Shown here: positions 35,988 through 46,106 of the stretch, one piece after another
Layout: every line of letters begins with the position of its first letter
How positions within the stretch are numbered: the first letter of the stretch is position 1
Origin: a bacterium
GTDB taxonomy: Bacteria > Pseudomonadota > Alphaproteobacteria > Caulobacterales > Hyphomonadaceae
Direction of reading: 5' to 3'
Length of the DNA: 64,000 nt
NCBI GenBank assembly: GCA_016125045.1
Contig: WGML01000004.1
Span: 124,001-188,000 of the forward strand
Notes under the pieces: model-generated
Told to the model about the DNA's origin: nothing
Database searches by the model: none
What the model saw: the letters and a program-made list of their open reading frames with translations, nothing else
Program-made: the position numbers and the translations under genes

Positions 35988-37256
35988 TCACTCTCCCCGC
36001 GCGAGCCTTTCCTCGGCGCGCGTGAAGGCGGAGCGCACGCCCCGGTCGTCGGGATCGACCCCGGTTACGAAATAGGCGACGCCGGTCCCGGCCGCCCGGT
36101 CGATCCAGAGCCCGGATTTCAGGCCGTAGGCGTCGCCCGCATGTCCCACCCGCGCGACGCCGTCGCCGAACGGGTCGTCGCGGCAGCCCTCGACGGCGGT
36201 CGCGAGGGTCTGGCTGGCGAGCCCGTAGCGACAGAAGAAGCCCGCGTCCGCGTCCGTGCCGGCGTCCGCCTCGAAAGTGGCGCCCGGGGTCTCGCCGAAC
36301 CGCCAGACCGGGGTGAGGATCAGGTCGACCGATCGCGGGGTCAGCAGCCGCGCGCCGTCGAGGTCCCCGCCGCGCAGCAGCAGCCGGCCGATCCGGGCGA
36401 GGCCGGCCGCCGAGATCCTCAGCCCGCCCTGGGGTGAGAAGATCGCGCCGTTGACACCGGGCCGCCACCGGGTGAGGTCGCAATCCCCGCCCGTCGCCGG
36501 GGTGACCGAGCAGTCGGGCTTGGCGCCCTGATTGTCGTCCCGCGCGATCTCCCGGTTGGCGCGATAGAGCACGACGGCGCGCGCGGCGGTATCCGCATCG
36601 CACGCATCCCAGTTGAAGCAGGCGTCGAGCTTCAGGGGGGCCAGCACCAGCCGGTCCACCAGCCGGTCGAACCGCTCGCCGGTCGCGCCCTCCATCACCG
36701 AGGCGATGACCGGGAAATTGAAGTTTGCGTACTCGAAGTGTTCGCCCGGCCCATGGGTCTTCGACCACGCCTCGGGATCGGCGAGGGCGCGTTCGAGTTC
36801 GCCGTCGAGCGGCAGCGCATAGGACGTCTGGTCCGTCAGGCCCGACCGGTGCGACAGGAGCAGCCGCAGCGTTATCGGCGTGTCGGGGTGCGATGGGTGC
36901 CGAAACCGCCAGCCCAGCGTTTGCGATACGTCGGCGTCGAGCGACAGCCGCCCCTCCTCGACGAGGCGCATCACACCGATCGCGATGACCAGCTTGGAGA
37001 TCGAGGCGACGCGCGCAGGATCGTCCACCGTGATCCGGCGGCCGGCGGCGATATCGGCGAGGCCCGATGCGCGGGACGCCGTGACGCCGGATGCATCGAA
37101 CGCCACCCGGACCTCCGCGACGGGGCCTTCGCCGTCGTCAAGCGCACCCGCCCCGCTTGCGCATCCCGCCGCCGCGATCAGCAGGCCCGCGAGCACGCCG
37201 CCCCTCGCCCATGGCTTCAGAGGCGCGAGCGCCGTCCGGAAGAGGATGCTGGTCAT
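35988..37256 (-). CDS. Serine hydrolase, beta-lactamase family
   Basis: SISK (SxxK), YANFNFP, HAGDAYG; start at ATG 37256. Confidence 0.82.
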   Translation of the reverse strand: MTSILFRTALAPLKPWARGGVLAGLLIAAAGCASGAGALDDGEGPVAEVRVAFDASGVTASRASGLADIAAGRRITVDDPARVASISKLVIAIGVMRLVEEGRLSLDADVSQTLGWRFRHPSHPDTPITLRLLLSHRSGLTDQTSYALPLDGELERALADPEAWSKTHGPGEHFEYANFNFPVIASVMEGATGERFDRLVDRLVLAPLKLDACFNWDACDADTAARAVVLYRANREIARDDNQGAKPDCSVTPATGGDCDLTRWRPGVNGAIFSPQGGLRISAAGLARIGRLLLRGGDLDGARLLTPRSVDLILTPVWRFGETPGATFEADAGTDADAGFFCRYGLASQTLATAVEGCRDDPFGDGVARVGHAGDAYGLKSGLWIDRAAGTGVAYFVTGVDPDDRGVRSAFTRAEERLARGE

Positions 37257-37338
37257 CGTCTGGTCTCGCGTTTTTGACGGACGGCCATGACTATCCTGTT
37301 GCGCGCGGCGGATCGCAATCGCGCCGGCGCCGGAAGCG

Positions 37339-37386
37339 GCGCCCGGATAAGCGCCCGGATCAGCGCCCGAATCAGCGCCCGGTCGA
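37339..37386. repeat. 12-bp tandem repeat (GCGCCCGGATCA-like) x4
   Basis: GCGCCCGGATAA GCGCCCGGATCA GCGCCCGAATCA GCGCCCGGTCGA read directly. Confidence 0.9.
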
Positions 37387-37408
37387 AGGTGCAGCTTTCT
37401 GAGGAGAT

Positions 37409-37482
37409 TGGAGGCCACGCCCGGAATCGAACCGGGGTACGCGGATTTGCAGTCCGATGCGTCACCACTCCGCCACGTGGCC
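37409..37482 (-). tRNA. tRNA-Cys (GCA)
   Basis: GGCCACG/CGTGGCC acceptor, ACTGCAAA anticodon loop, GGTTCGATTCC T-arm, encoded CCA; 74 nt. Confidence 0.96.
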
Positions 37483-37730
37483 TCAGCTCGATGGTCTGCG
37501 TTGCGAGAACAGGGGCGATCCCCGTTTGAGAAGCAGAGTCGGGCAAGAGCAGGCTCTTACCAGCTTCCGCCAAATAGTGAAGCTTCAATCACGGCGCGGC
37601 GTTCGTCGGCGCGGCTTTGGCGCCGGCATCCGGGCGACACGGGTGCGTTGCGCACGGGCGCACCTATGATAATAGGCCCGCGCACGGACATGCGCTCGAT
37701 TCTCGCTTCGGAAAGGGTCCCGACTTGGAC

Positions 37731-38375
37731 ATGCAGGCCGCCCGCGAGGCGATGATCGACACCCAGGTGCGCCCGAACGACGTCACGGACCGCCGTGTGA
37801 TCGCCGCGCTCGCCCTTGTGCCGAGGGAGATGTTTCTGCCGGCCGAGCGCCGCGGCCTCGCCTATGTCGACGCCGCGGTCGATTATGCGCCGGGCCGCAG
37901 CATCCAGCGCGCCCGGGACTATTCCAAACTCCTCCAGGCCGCCGAGATCGGGCCGGACGACTGCGTGCTCGATGTCGCAAGCGGCACGGGATACACATCG
38001 GCGGTGCTGTCGCGCCTCGCGCGGCATGTCGTTGCGGTGGAGGACCAGCCCGATCTGGTCGAGATCGCCCGCGCCCGCCTCGCCGATCTTCAGGTGCTCA
38101 ACGTCGATATCGTCGTGGGGCCGTTGTCGGCCGGCGCGCCCGCGGCCGGCCCGTTCGATGTCGTCGTGGTCAATGGCGCCGTCGAGGAGCCCGCGGCCGC
38201 GTGGAGCGATCAGCTCGCCGAGGGCGGCCGCCTTGCGGTAGTGGTCTCGGAGGGGCCGGTGAAACGCGCCCGCATCTACACGAAAGCCGGCGGCGTCCTC
38301 GCCTGGCGCACGCCCTTCGAGGCGTCCACCCCGGTTCTGCCCGGCTTCGAGCGCGTCCAGCGATTCCGCTTCTGA
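37731..38375 (+). CDS. pcm: Protein-L-isoaspartate O-methyltransferase
   Basis: MIDTQVRPNDVTDRRVIAAL, VPREMFLP, VLDVASGTGYTSAVLSRLA; alternative TTG start at 37725. Confidence 0.88.
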   Translation: MQAAREAMIDTQVRPNDVTDRRVIAALALVPREMFLPAERRGLAYVDAAVDYAPGRSIQRARDYSKLLQAAEIGPDDCVLDVASGTGYTSAVLSRLARHVVAVEDQPDLVEIARARLADLQVLNVDIVVGPLSAGAPAAGPFDVVVVNGAVEEPAAAWSDQLAEGGRLAVVVSEGPVKRARIYTKAGGVLAWRTPFEASTPVLPGFERVQRFRF

Positions 38376-38628
38376 GCGCGGTCGCGCGCGCATCGGATCC
38401 GCCGCCTGTCTTCGCCCCACCGCGCCCGACTCGCCTTAAGGGAGAGAGTCGGAGGGGGCGCCTTGAGCCATCGACGCGAAGCGGCAATAGTGACATGACA
38501 CTGTCAAGCGGCGGTCCCAGGGCGTCGCGCCGAGGTCGAGCAAGGGCCAGACCGGGCTGGCGGAGAAGCGGCTCGCAAGCTGCATTGCCTGGCGTCCGCG
38601 CCGGACGACAATTGAGAGAGGCACGTGA

Positions 38629-39930
38629 ATGAAACCTGTCGCCATCGCCCTGATCGCCGCCTCCATGGCCGCGCCCGCCTTCGCGCAGACGACGTCCGAC
38701 ACGCTCGGCGACGCCGTCTCATCGGCCTTCGACTCAAATCCGGATGTGCTCGCGGAGCGCAAGACGCGGGAGGTCGCCGGCGAAACGCTTGAACAGGCGC
38801 GGTCGTTTTTGCGCCCGTCCGTGTCGCTCACATCGGGGCTCGGCGCACAATACGTCAACCAGGACCCTGCGTTTCAGTTCAACGGCCTCTCCTTCAGCCA
38901 GGACGGCGACGCCTATCGCGCGTCGGTGGGGCTCCAGGCGCAACAGACCCTCTATGGCGGCGGCGGATTGACCGCGCGCACGCGCCAGGCTGAGGCGGGC
39001 GTCGACGCCGCCTCCGCGAGCCTGATCGCGGTGGAGCAGTCGATCATTCTCGGCGTGATCCGGTCCTATCTCGACGTGCGCCGGAGCGAATCAGTCGTCG
39101 ACATCCGCGAGTCGAACGTCGCCGCCCTGCGCAAGCAGGTCGAGGCGGCGACCGACCGCTTCGATGTGGGAGAGGTCACCCGCACCGATGTCGCGCAGTC
39201 TCAGGCGAGGCTTGCCGGCGCCGAAGCCAATCTCGCGGCGGCCCGCGCTGGGCTCCAGTCGGTCCGTGCGGAGTATGAGCGCCTGGTCGGCCGTGCGCCG
39301 GTCCAGCTCGCGGCGCCGCCGCCCGCGCCGGCGATCCCGCGCACCGTCGAGGAGGCGTTCGCCGCCGCGATCGCAGCCAACCCGCAGATCGTCGCCTCCC
39401 GCGCCGCCGAGGAGGCCGCGCGACACGCGATCGACGTCGCACGCGGCGACCTGCGTCCGCGTGTGACCCTGTCGGGCAATGTCGGGCTCCAGGAGACCCG
39501 CCAGGACAACTCGCTCAGGGACTTCAACGTCGGCGTCGCCGCCAATCTCACCTTCCCGCTCTATTCGGGCGGGCTGCTGGAATCCCGCACCCGGCAGGCG
39601 AGGCTCCAGCTTGACCGCGCCCGCCTCGTCACGCGATCGCTGGAGCGTCAGGTCACGGCGGCCGTCGCAAGCGCCTGGTATGACGTCATCGCCGCGCGCC
39701 AGGCCGCGGAGGCGTCCCGCCTGCAGGTCGCGGCGGCGGAACTGGCGCTCGAGGGGACCGAGCAGGAACTCGCCGTCGGGTCGCGAATCACCCTCGACGT
39801 GCTCGATCAGGAGCAGGAGCTCCTCGAGGCCCGGCTTGGTCTCATCAATGCGGAGCAGGCGGCCTATCTGGCGGTTCACCGGCTTCTTGCGCTGTCCGGC
39901 GGCCTGTCGCCCGCGCTGTTTGATCGCTGA
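38629..39930 (+). CDS. TolC family outer membrane efflux protein
   Basis: 433 aa; signal peptide, NPDVLAERKTREVAGE, FDVGEVTRTDVAQSQARLAGAEANL, NLTFPLYSGG. Confidence 0.92.
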   Translation: MKPVAIALIAASMAAPAFAQTTSDTLGDAVSSAFDSNPDVLAERKTREVAGETLEQARSFLRPSVSLTSGLGAQYVNQDPAFQFNGLSFSQDGDAYRASVGLQAQQTLYGGGGLTARTRQAEAGVDAASASLIAVEQSIILGVIRSYLDVRRSESVVDIRESNVAALRKQVEAATDRFDVGEVTRTDVAQSQARLAGAEANLAAARAGLQSVRAEYERLVGRAPVQLAAPPPAPAIPRTVEEAFAAAIAANPQIVASRAAEEAARHAIDVARGDLRPRVTLSGNVGLQETRQDNSLRDFNVGVAANLTFPLYSGGLLESRTRQARLQLDRARLVTRSLERQVTAAVASAWYDVIAARQAAEASRLQVAAAELALEGTEQELAVGSRITLDVLDQEQELLEARLGLINAEQAAYLAVHRLLALSGGLSPALFDR

Positions 39931-40059
39931 AGGCGCGGCGTTAACCAACCTTTAGGCGGCGCGCGACTTCTATCGTCCCTGCAAACGACGAGGTGAGACC
40001 CGCCCGGAGGCCCCGATCCCCCGGTGACGCGTCCGCCGGGGACGGATCGGAGACGGGCC

Positions 40060-40662
40060 ATGGCTGGCGCAGCGACCACAAAAGAACCCACGATGGAGGA
40101 GATTCTCGCCTCCATCCGGCGCATCATCTCGGAGGATGACGAGCCGAAGGGCGCGGGCGGCGACGAGGATGTGCTTGATCTCACCGACGCCGAAGCCGAT
40201 CCCATCGAGGAGGACGATTTCTCCTTCGAGGAGGAGAATGCTCCCGCGCCTCCCAAGAAATCGCCGCCCCGAGAGGACATCTTCGCGCAGGCCAAATCGC
40301 CGGATGTTGAACTCGACGATGTGATGGTGCTCGACGCCGATGACTTCGGCGTGGAGCTGGAAGACGAGTCCGAGGCGGAAGCGGAAGCCCCCGCTTTCGA
40401 TCCCGCGCCTTCGCCCCCGCCGGCGCCTCGCGCGGTTCCGGCCGACGACCGGTTGCTCGGCGACCCGGCCGCCTCGCGGGCGGCAAGCTCGATCGGCCGG
40501 CTCATGGGCGCGATGATGGTGACCTCCGGCGCGACGCTCGACGATGTCGTCCGCGAACTCCTCAAGCCGCTGCTCAAGGACTGGCTCGACGCCCATCTGC
40601 CGACGCTCGTGGAAGCCGAGGTCGCCAAGGAGATCGAGCGCATCAGCCGCATGGCGCGCTGA
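40060..40662 (+). CDS. popZ: PopZ/DUF2497 family polar organising protein
   Basis: N-terminal EPTMEEILASIRRIISED and C-terminal DDVVRELLKPLLKDWLDAHLPTLVEAEVAKEIERISR; acidic/proline-rich middle. Confidence 0.88.
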   Translation: MAGAATTKEPTMEEILASIRRIISEDDEPKGAGGDEDVLDLTDAEADPIEEDDFSFEEENAPAPPKKSPPREDIFAQAKSPDVELDDVMVLDADDFGVELEDESEAEAEAPAFDPAPSPPPAPRAVPADDRLLGDPAASRAASSIGRLMGAMMVTSGATLDDVVRELLKPLLKDWLDAHLPTLVEAEVAKEIERISRMAR

Positions 40663-40813
40663 TATCTCCCTCGATCGGTGATTTCAGGCGCCGGCCGGCG
40701 GATGATTGCGCTTCCCGCCGTCCTCGCCCTATCGTCAGCGTCAAGTTTCCGGCTTTCCGGCCCGCCCTCCAGGTCCGAAGCAAGTGTCACCGGGGACGCG
40801 CGGCGGGGTGGAT

Positions 40814-42244
40814 ATGGCGTCTGACGGACCAAACCCTTCACTCGGTGTGAAGCTCGCCTACGGGTCTGGCGCCATGGCGTTCGGCGTCAAGGATCAGGGC
40901 TTCAGCTATTTCCTCCTGCTGTTCTACTCGCAGGTCGTCGGGGTGGACGCCCGCCTCGTCGGGCTCGCCCTCACCATCGCGCTCGTGTTCGACGCCGTGT
41001 CCGATCCGGTGGTCGGCTACTGGTCGGACAATTTCCGCTCGCGCTGGGGACGGCGCCACCCCTTTCTCTACGCCTCGGCGATTCCGACCGCGGTCGCGTT
41101 CGGGCTGATCTGGATGCCGCCCTCGGGGTGGAGCGAGTGGGGGCTGTTCGCCTACCTTCTCGTCCTCTCGGTGCTGACCCGCACCGCGATCACCTTCTTC
41201 GAGACGCCAAGCGCCGCGCTCGCGCCTGAACTCACGCGGGACTATGTCGCCCGCTCGACGCTCCTGTCCTATCGCAGCGCCTTCCAGTGGATCGGCGGCA
41301 ACGGCATGACGGTGCTGATGTTCATCGTGCTGTTTCCCGCCTTCGTGACGACGACGATCCCCAACGGCCAGTTCAACCCGGAGGCCTATCGTCTCTACGG
41401 CTTCATCGGCGGCGGGGTGATTCTCGCATCGATCCTCGTATCGAGCCTCGGCACGCACGCCCGCATTCCAGACCTGCACATCCCGTCCGATCGCAGTCGG
41501 CAGTCCGTGTCGGAGGCGTTCGGCGAGATATTTGCGGTGTTCTCCAACCGGTCGTTTCTCGCGATCGCCGCTGCGGCGATCGTGCTCGCCGTGACCGCCG
41601 GGCTCAGCTCGGCGCTGTCGGTCTACATCTCGACCTATTTCTGGGGCTTCAGCTCTGAACAGATCGGCGTGCTCACGCTCGGCATCTTCGTCGGCGCCTT
41701 CGCCGGAGCGCTCATCGCCAAGCCTGTCAGCGGCGCGCTCGGCAAGCGGCGGGGGGCGATCGTCCTCGGCTTCATCGCGATGTTCGGCACGCCGGTGATC
41801 CTCGCCCTGCGCGCCTTCGACGTGCTGGCGGGCGACGGCGATCCCACCACCTTCTGGATCGTGTTCACCGTGGCCCAGTTCGAGGTCTGTCTCACCGTCT
41901 GCATGGCGATCCTGATCGCCTCGATGATCGCCGACATTTCCGAGGATGTGGAGGTCTCGACCGGCCGCCGGTCGGAGGGCGTCCTGTTCGCCGCCAACAC
42001 GTTCATCGGCAAGGCGATGACCGGGATCGGCCTGACGATCGCCGCGCAGGTCATCACGCTCGCGCGCTTCCCGACCGGGGCCGCGCCGGACGCCGTGCCG
42101 CCGGAAGCGCTCCAGCGGCTCGGCCTGATCTACATCCCGATCATCATCGGGCTGCGGCTGTTGCTGCTGGTGGTTCTCGCTCGCTACCGGATTGACCGCA
42201 GCGGCCACGAGGAGAACCTGCGCAGGCTCGCCGCGTCCGGCTGA
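40814..42244 (+). CDS. MFS/GPH-family sugar:cation symporter-like transporter
   Basis: DAVSDPVVGYWSDNFRSRWGRRHPFLYASAIP motif; 12 TM pattern. Confidence 0.88.
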   Translation: MASDGPNPSLGVKLAYGSGAMAFGVKDQGFSYFLLLFYSQVVGVDARLVGLALTIALVFDAVSDPVVGYWSDNFRSRWGRRHPFLYASAIPTAVAFGLIWMPPSGWSEWGLFAYLLVLSVLTRTAITFFETPSAALAPELTRDYVARSTLLSYRSAFQWIGGNGMTVLMFIVLFPAFVTTTIPNGQFNPEAYRLYGFIGGGVILASILVSSLGTHARIPDLHIPSDRSRQSVSEAFGEIFAVFSNRSFLAIAAAAIVLAVTAGLSSALSVYISTYFWGFSSEQIGVLTLGIFVGAFAGALIAKPVSGALGKRRGAIVLGFIAMFGTPVILALRAFDVLAGDGDPTTFWIVFTVAQFEVCLTVCMAILIASMIADISEDVEVSTGRRSEGVLFAANTFIGKAMTGIGLTIAAQVITLARFPTGAAPDAVPPEALQRLGLIYIPIIIGLRLLLLVVLARYRIDRSGHEENLRRLAASG

Positions 42245-42342
42245 GCCGTCACAATCGTTTCACAAAACCTTCGCCTGCGCGTGGCTTGACCGCGCAAACC
42301 CGACAGTTACCGTTTGTTTAGCTATGGAGTGGGAGGGACGGG

Positions 42343-43488
42343 ATGCGCTGGCTGATTTCTGCCCTTGCGGTTCTGGGGTTGGGCGCCTGCGCCAGCGGAC
42401 CCGAATATGCGCCAACTTTGACCGGCCTCAGCCTCGCCGTCGACGCGCCCGAGGGCGATTACCAGCTGCGCGCGATGTCGGACACACGGGCGACTTATGG
42501 CGGTCTGGCGCTGGGCGGCGTCCGCGCCAAGGCCGACCGGGACAGCTTCACGGTCGACCGCACATCCTACGCGACCGTGCGGGGCGGCGGGGTGCGGAAC
42601 GCCCTTCCCGAGCGGGCGGTGGAATCGGGCAGATGCTTCGTGCTGCTGGACAACAAGATGTCCGCCGCCCGTGTGTGGCCGGAGGGCGAGGGCCTCGATC
42701 GATACCGGTTCCGGCTCGATCCCGCCAAGGCGGTCCTTGATGCACGGGAGCGCGCCCAACGGGCCCAGTCGGCCCATCAGGCGGCGGTTCGTTCACATGC
42801 CTCCGCAGTCTCCGCCCTCGAGCGCGCGCGCACCAGCCTCGCGGCGTCGCCCGTCTATCGCAACGGCGCCTGCGCCTCGCTCAGTCCGACGCCGATCAGC
42901 CGGCCGTCGAACGCAATCTCGCCGTCCGAGGCGGCGCGGCAGGCTGAAAGCGTCATTCAGGAGACAATGGTCGCCCGCTATGGCTGTTCCATGGCCGGGG
43001 ACATGCTGGCCCGCCTCAACCGCACGCCGAGGTGGACCGGATTTGTCGCGGGCTGGGCCTGCGGCCAGGCGGCGACCCCCAAAGCCTTTCCATCCGACGG
43101 GCTGACCTTCTTTGCGGACGAATTCGAGACCGGATCGTTCCGCTGCATGGGGAACGACAAGAACTCCATGGTCACGCGCGTCTTTTGCGGGGTCACCTGG
43201 ATCGCGACCGCGTCGACCCGATACAATCAGGACATGGAGACGCTGACGAGCCGCTACAGCCGTCCCTACAACAACTGGCGGCGGAGCGTGAACGCCGAGT
43301 CCCAGCGCGTCAACAGCATCAACTCCACCTGCACGTCGCTGCTGTCGAGCTTGCAGAGGGGGCCCTCGAGCATCAGCGCGGCGGAACGGGATATCCAGGA
43401 GAAGACGCGCGCGCTCGACACGGCGATCTCAGCCCGCACCGCGGCGGAGCGCGCTGTCGTCTCGGGGGCCGCGCTCCGGTGCAGGTGA
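42343..43488 (+). CDS. Hypothetical cysteine-containing lipoprotein with coiled-coil segments
   Basis: Lipobox LGAC; 381 aa; no family recognised. Confidence 0.6.
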   Translation: MRWLISALAVLGLGACASGPEYAPTLTGLSLAVDAPEGDYQLRAMSDTRATYGGLALGGVRAKADRDSFTVDRTSYATVRGGGVRNALPERAVESGRCFVLLDNKMSAARVWPEGEGLDRYRFRLDPAKAVLDARERAQRAQSAHQAAVRSHASAVSALERARTSLAASPVYRNGACASLSPTPISRPSNAISPSEAARQAESVIQETMVARYGCSMAGDMLARLNRTPRWTGFVAGWACGQAATPKAFPSDGLTFFADEFETGSFRCMGNDKNSMVTRVFCGVTWIATASTRYNQDMETLTSRYSRPYNNWRRSVNAESQRVNSINSTCTSLLSSLQRGPSSISAAERDIQEKTRALDTAISARTAAERAVVSGAALRCR

Positions 43489-43612
43489 CGCTGACGCGGC
43501 TTTGACTTGACCCGCCGGTCGGGCGGCGTACCCTTTTGCTCACAAGCGCGGTCCCGCGCCGCCCAAGACAGGAGTCCGCGCCGCAGGCGGGCCGGTGAGG
43601 AGAGGAAACCCG

Positions 43613-44557
43613 ATGCTGAGCAATGAGGTGAAGGCCCGTTTCGAGGACATCGCCGCGACCGGCAAGGTCGACGCCGCGGCGCTCGGCGCCCGCGCCAAGG
43701 CCGGCGACGTCGCCGCCGCCGCCGATCTCGCCGCCGTGTTCGCCCGCGTGGGCTTCATCGAGCCGGAACTGATCCGCGACGCCTACGACGCCGCCGCCGA
43801 CGGCTGGTTTGGAAACGAGGCGTCGCCGGTTGATCTCACACGCGGAACCGCGACCGCGCCCGCCGCCCTCTGGCGGGATTTCTGGGCCTTCATCGAGGAT
43901 GAGAGCCCGACCGACGCCGCCGGCTTCACCGTGCGGTCCGCCTCGCTCGGCGGACATCTCGACGACGCCTTCGCCGCGCGCGCCGCCGCCCATTCGCTGT
44001 CCTATCCGGGGGTGGCGGAGGCCGCCGCGCAGGGCTGGCCGGACAAGTTCCGCCTCGAAGACCTCGCTCGTTGCCCGAAGGATTCGCTCGGCGGCGCCTT
44101 TCACAGCCTGATCGTCGACAACGGGTTCGATCTGGAAGTCCTCGACCGCGACGCGCTCGGCCTCGCCAGCCTGCGTCCGCCGCTCGACTATCTCAACGTG
44201 CGGATCCTGCAGTGCCACGACCTCTGGCACATCATGGGCGGCTACCACACGACCGGCCTGCATGAGGTCGCGATCTCGGGCTTCCAGCTCGCCCAGTTCG
44301 GACACAACTATTCGGCCCAGTTCCTCTCGGTGGTCACCACCAAGTCGACGCTCGTCCGCCCGGAGGGCATGGCGCTGATGTTCGAGACCATCCTCTCGGC
44401 CTGGCGTCATGGCCGCGAGACCCCGCTGCTGCTCGGCGTCGACTGGGAAGCGATCTGGGATGCGCCGGTGGACGAGCTTCGCGCCCGTCTCGGGGTCAAG
44501 CCCTACGCGTCGCCTTTCCCGCCGAACCTGTTCGAGATGATGCGGGCGGCCGCCTGA
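43613..44557 (+). CDS. Coq4 family protein
   Basis: HDLWHIMGGYHTTGLHE (HDxxHx11E-type) motif; LNVRILQCHDLWH. Confidence 0.8.
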   Translation: MLSNEVKARFEDIAATGKVDAAALGARAKAGDVAAAADLAAVFARVGFIEPELIRDAYDAAADGWFGNEASPVDLTRGTATAPAALWRDFWAFIEDESPTDAAGFTVRSASLGGHLDDAFAARAAAHSLSYPGVAEAAAQGWPDKFRLEDLARCPKDSLGGAFHSLIVDNGFDLEVLDRDALGLASLRPPLDYLNVRILQCHDLWHIMGGYHTTGLHEVAISGFQLAQFGHNYSAQFLSVVTTKSTLVRPEGMALMFETILSAWRHGRETPLLLGVDWEAIWDAPVDELRARLGVKPYASPFPPNLFEMMRAAA

Positions 44558-44662
44558 CCCCTCAACGTCGCCGCGCGCCCGTCGCCGGCGGCGCAAAGGC
44601 TTGCCGCCGGAGGCCGACGGAGCCACGATGGCGGTCCTCATCCGTTTCCTGAAGAGCTTCCC

Positions 44663-45346
44663 ATGAACGTATCCGAGGCCGTCGCCAGGCGCATCTCCAC
44701 CCGCGCCTTCCTGCCTGACCCGCTGTCCCGCGCCGATGTGTCCGCGCTTCTGGAGGCCGCCCAGCGCTCCCCCTCCGGCGGCAATGTGCAGCCATGGAAG
44801 GTCATCGCCGTCGCGGGCGAGGCCAGGGACGCGCTGATCGCGCTTGCGGCGTCCTCCCTCGCCGGCGACCCGAGGGCGGTGGTTGAGCTTGACCGGCCGA
44901 TCTATCCGCCGGACCTTCTGGAGATGGACCCCGTCTACGATCAGCGCCGCCGCCGCGTCGGCGAAATGATGTACGACATTCTCGATGTTCCGAAGACCGA
45001 CCGGGCGGGCCGTCTCGCCTGGTTCGCCAACAATTACCGCTTCTTCGGTGCGCCGGTCGGCCTCTTTTTCGTCATCGACAAGCGCATGGGCCACGGCCAG
45101 TGGGCGCACATGGGCATGTACATGCAGACGATCGCGCTGCTCGCCGAGGAGCGCGGCTGGGGCACCTGCATGCAGGAGTGCTGGGCGCGGCTTCGCGAAC
45201 AGCTGAACCGGCATTTCGAGCTTCCGGACAACGAGATGGTCTATTGCGGCATGTCGCTCGGGGTTCCCGACCGGACCCACAAGGTGAACTCCCTCTACGC
45301 CGAGCGCGCGCCGCAGGACGAGGTCGTGCGCTTCCTGGGCTTCTGA
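44663..45346 (+). CDS. Nitroreductase family protein
   Basis: RISTRAFLPDPLSRADVSALLEAAQRSPSGGNVQPWKVI; C-terminal MSLGVPD. Confidence 0.92.
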   Translation: MNVSEAVARRISTRAFLPDPLSRADVSALLEAAQRSPSGGNVQPWKVIAVAGEARDALIALAASSLAGDPRAVVELDRPIYPPDLLEMDPVYDQRRRRVGEMMYDILDVPKTDRAGRLAWFANNYRFFGAPVGLFFVIDKRMGHGQWAHMGMYMQTIALLAEERGWGTCMQECWARLREQLNRHFELPDNEMVYCGMSLGVPDRTHKVNSLYAERAPQDEVVRFLGF

Positions 45347-46057
45347 ATGACGCCTGCCGCGCTCGCTGGCTTTTTCGGGCTCGCCCTCGTCGACAGCCTG
45401 AACCCGTCCGCCATCGCGGCGGTGATCCTGCTCGGATCGCAGCCGGGATTCGCGGGCAAGGCTGCGGTCTATGTGGCGGCGGTGTTCACCACCTATCTCT
45501 GCTTCGGGGTCGCGGCGCTGCTCGGCTTCTCGCTGGCGTGGACCGTGCTCGACACCACCGCCGGCCATGCCGTGCTCGCCCTCATCGGAGCGGCGATGCT
45601 CGCCTACGCCCTGTTTGCGAAACCTCCCGCAAGCCCTGCGGACGCCACTGAAATCCCGGCCGGCGGCGCAACCGCGACGGCGCCGCAGGACACGCTCGGC
45701 CTCCTTGCGGTCGCGGCCCTCGGCGTCGGCGTCACCTTCGCGGAACTGCCGACCGCCCTGCCATATGCCGGAGCGCTCGCGCTGCTGGTCGACGCCGGGG
45801 TCGGACCCGCGCAGTGGATTCCGCTCCTTCTGCTCTACAATCTCATCTTTGTTGCGCCGCCGACGCTCATCGCGATCCTCTATCTGGTGTTCGGGCGCGG
45901 GGCGAACGACCGGTTCCGGCGGTTCGCCGACTGGCTGAAGCGCCAGGCTACCGAAACCGTCCTTTGGCTCATGGGGATTGTCGGCTTTTTCCTGCTCGCG
46001 GATTCGGGCTTGAAGGTCGCGGCGGCAATGGGATGGATCACGCTCGGGGACGGCTGA
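45347..46057 (+). CDS. GAP/Sap-like six-TM membrane protein
   Basis: LALVDSLNPSAIAAVILLG; multiple TM helices; abuts the nitroreductase stop. Confidence 0.65.
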   Translation: MTPAALAGFFGLALVDSLNPSAIAAVILLGSQPGFAGKAAVYVAAVFTTYLCFGVAALLGFSLAWTVLDTTAGHAVLALIGAAMLAYALFAKPPASPADATEIPAGGATATAPQDTLGLLAVAALGVGVTFAELPTALPYAGALALLVDAGVGPAQWIPLLLLYNLIFVAPPTLIAILYLVFGRGANDRFRRFADWLKRQATETVLWLMGIVGFFLLADSGLKVAAAMGWITLGDG

Positions 46058-46106
46058 TGGCAAGGGCGCCATCGACACGCCCGCCGACGCGCAGTTAACT
46101 CGCGCC

